Positions 53,705 through 62,700 of a stretch of 64,000 nt of DNA are shown in pieces. Location: the NCBI RefSeq assembly GCF_902806685.2, contig NC_048557.2, forward strand, positions 8,242,666-8,306,665. The letters are read 5' to 3'. This stretch comes from Maniola hyperantus. Its lineage: Eukaryota; Arthropoda; Insecta; Lepidoptera; Nymphalidae. Under the pieces are notes generated by a model. That model searched no databases. It was given only the letters and a program-made list of their open reading frames with translations, and was not told the origin of the DNA. The translations under genes and the position numbers were made by a program. Within the stretch, counting starts at the first letter, position 1, and each line of letters begins with the position of its first letter.

Positions 53705-56700
53705 GTCAGATTAAACGGGTTTGTCAAGATGGCCGAAAAGACAGCACAAATCCGATGATTTTCGCTCCTACTTTGCTACTGGTGTTAAATTTCTTTCGGG
53801 TCTACTTGTGTAAGAATAGTTTTGATGATTGTTTATGTTGTCCATTGCAGCAACTAGGGTTGATCCACGCGGACCTGAAGCCCGAGAACATCATGCTGGT
53901 GGAGCCGGCGCGGCAGCCCTACCGCGTCAAGGTCATCGACTTCGGCAGCGCCTCGCACGTCAGCAAGGCCGTCTGCAACACCTACCTGCAGAGCAGATAC
54001 TACCGGTAAATACTGTTTGTTGTTTTGAGGGTTCCGTACCTGGAGGATGCCAGCAGGACCCTATTACTAGCCTCCACTGTCCGTCCGTCTGCCTGTCAGT
54101 AGACTGTATCCCATGAACCGTAATAGTTAGGGAGCCATTTTACAGAGTGTTTCTCTTGCCGCTATAACAAGAATTAATAATAAAAAACCAAGATGACGAA
54201 TTTCAAAATGGCCGCCTTGAAATTAAAAAAATACATGGTGCTAAGTATAATCTATATATATAAAAGGAAAAGGTGACTGACTGACTGACTGACTGAATGA
54301 CTGACTGACTGACTGATCTATCAACGCACAGCTCAAACTACTGGACGGATCAGGCTGAAATTTGGCATGCAGATAGCTATTATGACGTAGGCATCCGCTA
54401 ACAAAGAATTTTTGAAAATTCAACTCCTAAGGGGGTGAAATAGGGTTTTGAAATTTTGTAGTCCACGCGGACAAAGTCGCGAGCATAAGCTAGTATATCT
54501 TATACGATGGTACGGAATCGGACTATACATGAGTAACAAATTCGATCTTTAATTCGAATTGAAATATTTCCAGGGCGCCGGAGATAATCCTGGGTCTTGC
54601 CTTCTGCGAGGCTATCGACATGTGGTCATTAGGCTGTGTGGTGGCCGAACTGTTCCTGGGCTGGCCGCTGTACCCGGGCTCCTCCGAGTACGACCAGATC
54701 CGGTACATCTCCCAGACGCAGGGCCTGCCCACCGAGCATATGCTCAACAGGTACATCATCCTTACCATCATACGATCATGGCTGCACAGACGACATCAAA
54801 CTAGTCGTAGTCGAGCCGCTGGATTCAGGAGGCGCAAGACCGTGGCGTGTGGAAATGCTTACAAAAGACCGTTGTCCCGTTTTCACGCATAACAGACGGA
54901 AACGTTTAAGCATGGAAACCAGCCCAGAGTGAAGAAAGAAAACCTTTGTCCAGCAATGGACCTCTATCGGTTGATGATGATCATGGCTTTGTCTCATCAT
55001 GAAACAAATGTGACACTCTGGTGTTTTACTTACAGTGCGACAAGGCTATCTTGGCGCGTGGCGAAAATCGGAACTAACGTTGCCGTCAAGTGTCCCCTTT
55101 GTTCTTGTCTCCAACAGCGCCCCCCTGTCATTCAAGTGCCAAGGCTCTCTTGGGCCTTGTCGCACTTGTTAAACTGTAAAACTTAAAGTTTTACAGTTTA
55201 ACACCCAGAGTTTTTCAAAGTGTCACCACAGCCCACTCGTCCAGGATCTGTATCGTGCGGTTCTGCAGATAGAAACGAAATGGTGTCTCGAATCTTTCGC
55301 ATAGATTCGTCAGCGAATATGGGATTCCGTGATACCTATTTCTAAGATTACAAATTTGCCACTTCAAACTTCACGGTCAAAAGATGGTCGAGAAACAGAA
55401 AAGAAAAAAAGTTAGGCCTTTATCACTCATTAGTCACGATAAAAGTTCTCTGGAGGCTTCGAATATAATTAAATTATTCGACTGTGCGATATTCCAGCGC
55501 ATCAAAAACCGCCAAGTTCTTTTACCGCGACGTGGACAGCACGTACCCGTTCTGGCGCCTCAAGACACCCGAGGAGCACGAGCTGGAGACCGGCATCAAG
55601 AGCAAGGAGGCGCGGAAGTACATCTTCAACTGCCTCGACGACATCGGACAAGTGAGTGCATGGCTAGCATATACAGAACAAGATACAAAAACCAGCCAAG
55701 TGCGAGTCAGGCTCGCGCAAGTGTGATGTAACCACAAATTCACGTTTTTCAGATTTTTCCCCGAATGTCTGCTACAAGACCTACCTACCTGCCAAATTTC
55801 ATGATTCAGACAGACAGACGAACAGACAACAAAGTGATCCTATGAGGGTTCCGTTTTTCCTTTTGAGGTACTGAACCCTAGAAACGGCAAAGTTCTTCTA
55901 CCGCGCCGTGAATAGCACAGCGCAATATTAATATTTCTGTTTTTAATGTTTCAGGTAAATGTACCAACAGATCTTGAAGGAGGCCAACTTTTGGCGGAGA
56001 AAGCAGATAGAAGGGAATTCATTGACTTATTGAAGAGAATGCTAACTATGGACCAAGTAAGTGACGTTTCAAAACAATTCTTGCTAAAAAATTCTTTATG
56101 CTACGCTTTTAGCAAACATACGAATTCGCACGTTGTGTATCTTTACACCATAAGTATTGTTGTTGTTGTTTCTTGCTTAGTGGCTTTTGGTACACCATAA
56201 GTATACAGGGTGGCCGCAGATGTGACGTCTAAAAGAAAAATTTAAATACCATATATTAAGGGGTATCCAAATTACCCCTATGTATGTTCAGCGCTTTTTT
56301 GTAGTTTAGGAGATATGAATTATTTAATAATTTATTTCGTAATTTTCATCCATCAGTGGTTTTTATTTTCTCTTCTTAGACTGCATCATCACTTACCACC
56401 AGGTGAGATTGCAGTCAAGGGCTAACTTGTATCTGAATTAAAAAAAAAATCTTCTGTACAACGTTTTTGGACATTTTTTTTTTGTGATAATTAGTAACCT
56501 CAACTCAAATATTGTCTTAAATTTACAGTTAAAATATAAAAAATTTATACATACAATTTATTTGTCTTATAATCGCTAGCAATTGTATTCCAATTTCCAA
56601 TGTTCTTTTACTTAATTTTTTTCAGGAACGAAGGATAACCCCAGGAGAGGCGTTGAACCACGCGTTTGTGACGCTCGCGCACCTGGTTGACTATGCACAC

Positions 56701-59700
56701 TGCAATAATGTAAAGGCTTCCGTGCAAATGATGGAGGTAAGGAACAGTAGGATATTATATGCTTTTTTGAAAAGTGTCTTAATTTGATCCTTAGGAGATA
56801 ATAAACACAAAAAATTCACAAAAAATTTATTCTATCGATAAATGCAATGAAATGGATTTAAAATTTTTATTTCAAATTTCCCCGCTAAAACGGTAGCGGC
56901 CATTTTGTGTGCTTCGGCAATTTCGGCAATCCGGCTTGTTCCGGAGACTGGAAGTCGTCAAACCTACGAACGTGACGATTCGTAATGGAGTAATGACTCT
57001 CGAAAATAACTTACAGGACATGGCTAGTGAGATGGGTCTGTAATTCTTCAGCAGGGCATCACTCTTTTTGAAGAACAGCACCACCATGCTTCTGTGCCAT
57101 GCCCCTGGCGTTATGCCCTCGTGTATGACGGAATTGAACAATCGCTGAAGGACCTTAAGTACCGGTTTTCCACCCGCTTTCAGGAGTTCTGCTGTGATTC
57201 CGTCATCACCTTGTGCCTTGTTGATCTTGAGTTGTTTGAGAGCCATACTAATCTCGTATAGGCTCACGTCCGGGATATCTTCGGTATAGTGTCGGGTCAA
57301 TTTGGCTCTAGGATCTCTAGCCAAATCTTCAACAGGCTTTTGTGTGGTGGTCTGGTTTGAAATGACCAGTGCTCATTTTTCTTTATGACCTGCCATTCAG
57401 CAGGTCTCTATAAGGTGTATCTAAGGCCTATCTTACTAATGCTTACCCTGGCTTCAAACTATGTGCACGCCACTGGTGGTGGTGTATAACTGTCCATAGA
57501 ACTTCACCTTTCTCAAGATCTCGAAGAATTATCAGCCAAGTAATAATAATTAGACGACTAGTGAACTGTATAGATTGGATTTCTTTAAGCACAGAACTTC
57601 CCGCGAGTTCGTCTGGGTGGACTGCACAAATTTCAAACCCCTATTTTACCTCCGTGGGGGTTGAATTTTCAAAAATCCTTTCTTAGCAGATAACTACATT
57701 ATGATGTCTAACTGCGTGCCCAATCCGTCCAGTAGATAGATCAGTTAGTCAGTCTCCTTTTTTTATGTATTTAGAAAATTTTAATACCTATCTGTGTACA
57801 TTTATTTTAATAATGTTAGAAAGAAAAAGATGCAGATAATCTAAATTTAGTAAACAAAATCATCAGAATTTACGTCTTTTGTTGTTTACAGGTATGCCGT
57901 CGCAGCGGAAGCGTCGTCGGCGGCGTGGGCGGGGTGGGAGGCGTGGGCGGGGTGGGCGGCGTGGGCGTGGGCGGCGGCGAGTACGTGAGCGGCGTGGTCG
58001 CGCCCGCCGCGCCCTCCGCGCACCATCTCGCGTTGACGATAAACCAGCAGAGGTTGCGGGCCGCGCCTTATGACAACTTGGTATGTCGTAACACTAATAT
58101 GCCATCCTCATACTTATTTTTAAACTAGCTTATGCTCGCGACTTCGTCCGCGTGTACTACATAAATTTCAACCTCCTATTTTACTCCCTTAGGGATTGAA
58201 TTTTCAAAAATCCCTTCTTAGCGGATGCCTACTTTATAATAGCTATCTGCATGCAAAACCGTCCAGTAGTTTCAGCTGTGCGTTGATCAGTCAGTCAGTC
58301 ACCTTTTCCTTTTATGTATTTATCCAAAGCCAATCCAAGGCTAATTTGACTTGAGTACGCGATTTCACTATATGTTAGTGTTACTAATTACTATTATTGT
58401 TTGGCACTCTCGTAGATTCAGTCTTTAGTTCACGTAATTACTTATCGCCGTTACATCATTATCTTACAAATCCAAGTATTGACAATCAATGAGCGTACAA
58501 CAATAGTTGGTACATATATCGATATAAATGACTAACTTTGTTCACAGTATCAACTGTACAGCGGGGGCCGCGTGGCGGTGGGGGGCGCGCGGCAGTACGC
58601 AACACGCGCTGCGGAGCCGTTTCCCCACCAATTCGTCTCCTCCATCCTCTGCCAGCCCGCCTATCAGGTAACCTACTAGACATTTGACTAATTGTAATCC
58701 AAAAAATGGAAAATAAATCTATTTTTATTTTTTATTTTATTTTGGTCCAAAAAATGCAAAAACATGTAATCTCTTTCATTTTCTTGCACTAGCAATATGC
58801 ACCATTCTGTACAACTCCTTCTAATATGTATTGTTCATTTAACCACAGGTACAGCAGTTAGCGGCTGCAGCAGCGGCAGCGGCGGCCGCCCATCACCAGC
58901 ACGGCGTGAGCGGCGTGGGCGTCGGCGGTGTGGGCGTAGGCGTGGGCGAAGTGGGCGAGTGGCGCGCGCCGCTCATAGTGGAGCCGGCGCCGCTGCCGGA
59001 ACCAGATGTGTGGGACTTTCACCCGCACGCCCATCACCATCATCCGCACAAGAGGTGGGCGTTTTAGAATGTTTGTGGGATAAAAAACCAATGTGGCTAA
59101 TTCCGTTGTACACAATCTCTAAACTAAACTAAAATGGCACGTCTAAATCTATTGCTATCCCTTTCATAATGTTGCTTGCGGAAAAGGATAGCACTAGATT
59201 TAGACATGTTAATTTAGTTTAGTTTAGAGATTGTGTACAAGAGAATCGGCCCCAGTGTATCTCGTTCTTTTAAAAGTCAGTATAAAAGAAAAAGGGAAAC
59301 TCGTATTTTTTTACTGTCTTCAAAAAATAATACCATTCCTTTTCGTCATTTCTAATTTGTCAATACATCGAAAAAAATTAAGTACCTACATAATATAGTA
59401 AAATTCAATTTTTTTTGAATTTTTTTTTAATTATTCTCTTTTATAATGAATTCAAGCCCCACAAACTACCGCTATATAAAAAAACTCATAATTTTATTAC
59501 AACAGTCGAAGACCCTATTATCTATTTGTAAATAATTAAGTTTGTACATGGCCGATTGATTTGTAAATGCGTGAACTACAATATTATGCGCGTTGTCCAC
59601 AGATCAACGAAGCAACAGACAAGCGCCGTGCCGCACTACCAGCCGCACCACCAGACGCATCAATACAGGTATTAATGTTAGACTAGCTCATGACCGTGAC

Positions 59701-62700
59701 TTCGCTGGATTTGTTGAAAAAAAATCCAGTCGGGACTTCTATTTTAAACAAGATGAAAAGTAGCCTGTCCAAATCTTCAACTATTATCCATGCAAAAATC
59801 ATGTCATCCGTTCCTCCGTTGCGGCGTGATTGAAGGACTAACCAACAAACAAACACTTTTGCATTTATAATATATGGGTACCTAGTGACTATGCCCGCAC
59901 TTTTAATAGAATTAATTAGTTTATAAAATCCCGTGGAAATTCTTTGATTTTCTGGGATAAAAATAAACCTTTCAGAATGTTCCTCTCCACTTGTATTTGT
60001 ATTTTTACAATTATTAAAATGTACTCGTGTGTTTCAAAAAATAGCTCGGCATCACAGTGATTTTCTCAATAGCGAACTATCAAAAATGAGTGCGCAATAA
60101 TGACTGAAAACAAAACTTCATATAGATACTTTTTGATGATACATTCTTCGCATTAAATATTGTTTAAAACTAAAAATTATGAAGTAATATCAGCATGTTT
60201 GTAGTACTAGCTGATGCCCGCGACTTCGTCCGCGTGGAATTACGTTTTTTAAAATCACGTGGGAGCTCTTTGATTTTCCGGGATAAAAAGTAGCCTATGT
60301 CACTCTCCAGGTCTTTATCTATACCCATGCGAAAAATCACGTCGATCCGTTGCACCGTTGCGACGTGATTGAAGGACAAACCAACAAACAAACACACTTT
60401 CGCATTTATAATAAGGGTACTGATGTACGTAATTCATGTTTTTGCATACAATTTCCAGCATGGCGGGCAGCGGCGGCAAGAAGGAGGCGACGCAACTGTC
60501 GCCCGTCAAGAAGCGCGTCAAGGAGGGCACGCCGCCCTCGCGGCACCGCCACCACGACCACACGTCAGTACACTTACTGCCGTACTCAGAGACGCTTAAT
60601 CGTTACTTAAGTTTACTTAAAACGAGATAGAGCTATATCTCTCACATAAATATGTCTCGTTTTAGTAACGATTGGCGACGTCTTTCTCCCCGTAAATGAC
60701 GTAGTCAAATTTTCATAATTTTTAAAAATGTAGATATAATGAAGAACTATGCTCGTACGTTTAATCTTAAAGAAATATTGCTTATGTCAAAAGTTACTAG
60801 CGTCTAAATATCCATATTTTTGATCTAAAAACTTTTTTGAGTGTTTTATTTTAATTTAACTAAACTAAAAAACAAAAAAAAATTGCGAGCATTATTCATT
60901 CATCTTCATTATATCTACATTTCTAAAAATTATGAAAATTGGATTACATTGGACTAATGTTTATACAGGATACGCAGCAACGTGCCGGCGCCGGTTGCGC
61001 CCGCGGGCGCGTGGGAGACGGGCTGCGCCGCGCACACCATCACCATCCGCGACACGCCCTCGCCCGCCGTCTCCGTCATCACCATCTCCGACTCCGACGA
61101 CGACGCGGAGCCCCGCCCCAACAGAGGTAAACATCGTACCCACGTAAACACCTACGCACCCACACACTCACGCGGACACACCTACGCACATCCGCATCCG
61201 TGACACTTTGCCGTCCCTGTCATCACTAAGAGTGAAGCCACACGATGCGTTGCATTGACGGTGCAGCGTCATTGCAGTGTCGCTGTACCATGCCACACGA
61301 CATCAAGGCTTCGCAACGCACGTGCAACTGACTTGGGATCAGAGAGACGGGACGGGGAGGCGTGGTGTGGTGCATCTGCCGGAAAAGCAACGCAGTGCCC
61401 GTGGATATATGCCAATACTCAAATTCACAGCGGTGCGGCGCCGCAACGCACCGGAAACGCATCGCGTGGCCTTGATCTTATTCAGCCTTGTTAAAAAAAG
61501 CCCAAAAACATATTGTTTGTCACACAGGTAGCGGCGAGTGCGTCCCCTCCGCCCACATGACGAGCGCAAGTAACGCGGCCAGCAACAACCCCGCGGCGAG
61601 CACTGCGGCCGTGACGGTCAGCAGCAACGGCGGCGTCATCTGCAGCGCGCGCACTCCGCGCGACGAGCGCCACGTCAAGCACGAGCCGCACCACCAGCCG
61701 TGCCACCACCACCACGCGGTGAGTGCTCACTGTAATACTAGTTCAGCCTTTCCAACCAATGCAACAACCGACCATCAAAAACTGTAATTTATTATCTACT
61801 AGCTGTCGCCCGCGACTTCGTCCCCGTGGATTTAGGTTTTTAATAATTCCACGGGAACTCTTTGGTTTTCCGGAATAAAAAGTCTCTCCAGGTCTTTGAC
61901 TATACCTATGCAAAAAATCACGTCAATCCGTTCCTCCGTTGCGACGTGATTGAAGGACAAACCAATTAACCATTAAACCAACAAATAAACACACTTTCGC
62001 ATTTATAATAAGGGTACTGATTTTGAATAAATTATTGGAATTTTATATTTTCCTCACGCTCCAATTTGCTCACCACCTCTTCTTGTTCCATTTGGCTTCT
62101 TTGCGAGCTTTACCTTTATAAAAATACAGAAGGGATAGTAGGACAGTCAAGACTGAAGTTGCTTAATTTCTTTCTGGTCATTCAATCTAGTCTTATGCCT
62201 TATTAATGAACGCGATCATCACCTGGCCGCTGGGTTGGTCAGTGTGGTGGTGCGAGGTGTGTGTAGTCGTAACTCGCGATGCAACCTTCTAGAGGGATTT
62301 GTATGCAGAGCTAGATCCGAATGTTACCTTTAATTGCACGTGAATACGTACTCGTATTAACGATTGCTACTCCTTTCCCCAGCAGCAACAGCCAGCGCCA
62401 CAGCAGGCGGTTCCGCAGCAGCCGCCACCACAGCCGCAGCAGCACCAGCAACAGCACGCGACACGGCCGGCGCCAGCGCCCGCGCAAGCCACGCCGCAGA
62501 GCCAGAAGAAGAGGCTGCTGGCGCTCGCGCAGCAGGAGGCGCAGGCCAAGCTCGAGCACCACGACCACGCCGCCGCCGCGCACTATAATGTAAGTTGACA
62601 AAGAAGACACTCTAACACTGAAATTCATAGTTAGGGGACCATTCAGACTACATGTGTCATGTTCAGCCTTTTTGCAACACTCACCTTTAACACAGAATGA

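Noticed and set aside
58858..59132. Frames of 85-111 codons on both strands over the Hipk poly-Ala/Gly-Val exon
   Set aside because: Shadows of exon 58849-59054. The in-phase Hipk frame explains the composition.
62311..62628. 105-codon minus-strand Arg/Leu-rich frame and poly-Ala plus-strand frame
   Set aside because: Shadows of the Gln-rich exon 62383-62589, whose true frame lacks an ATG.
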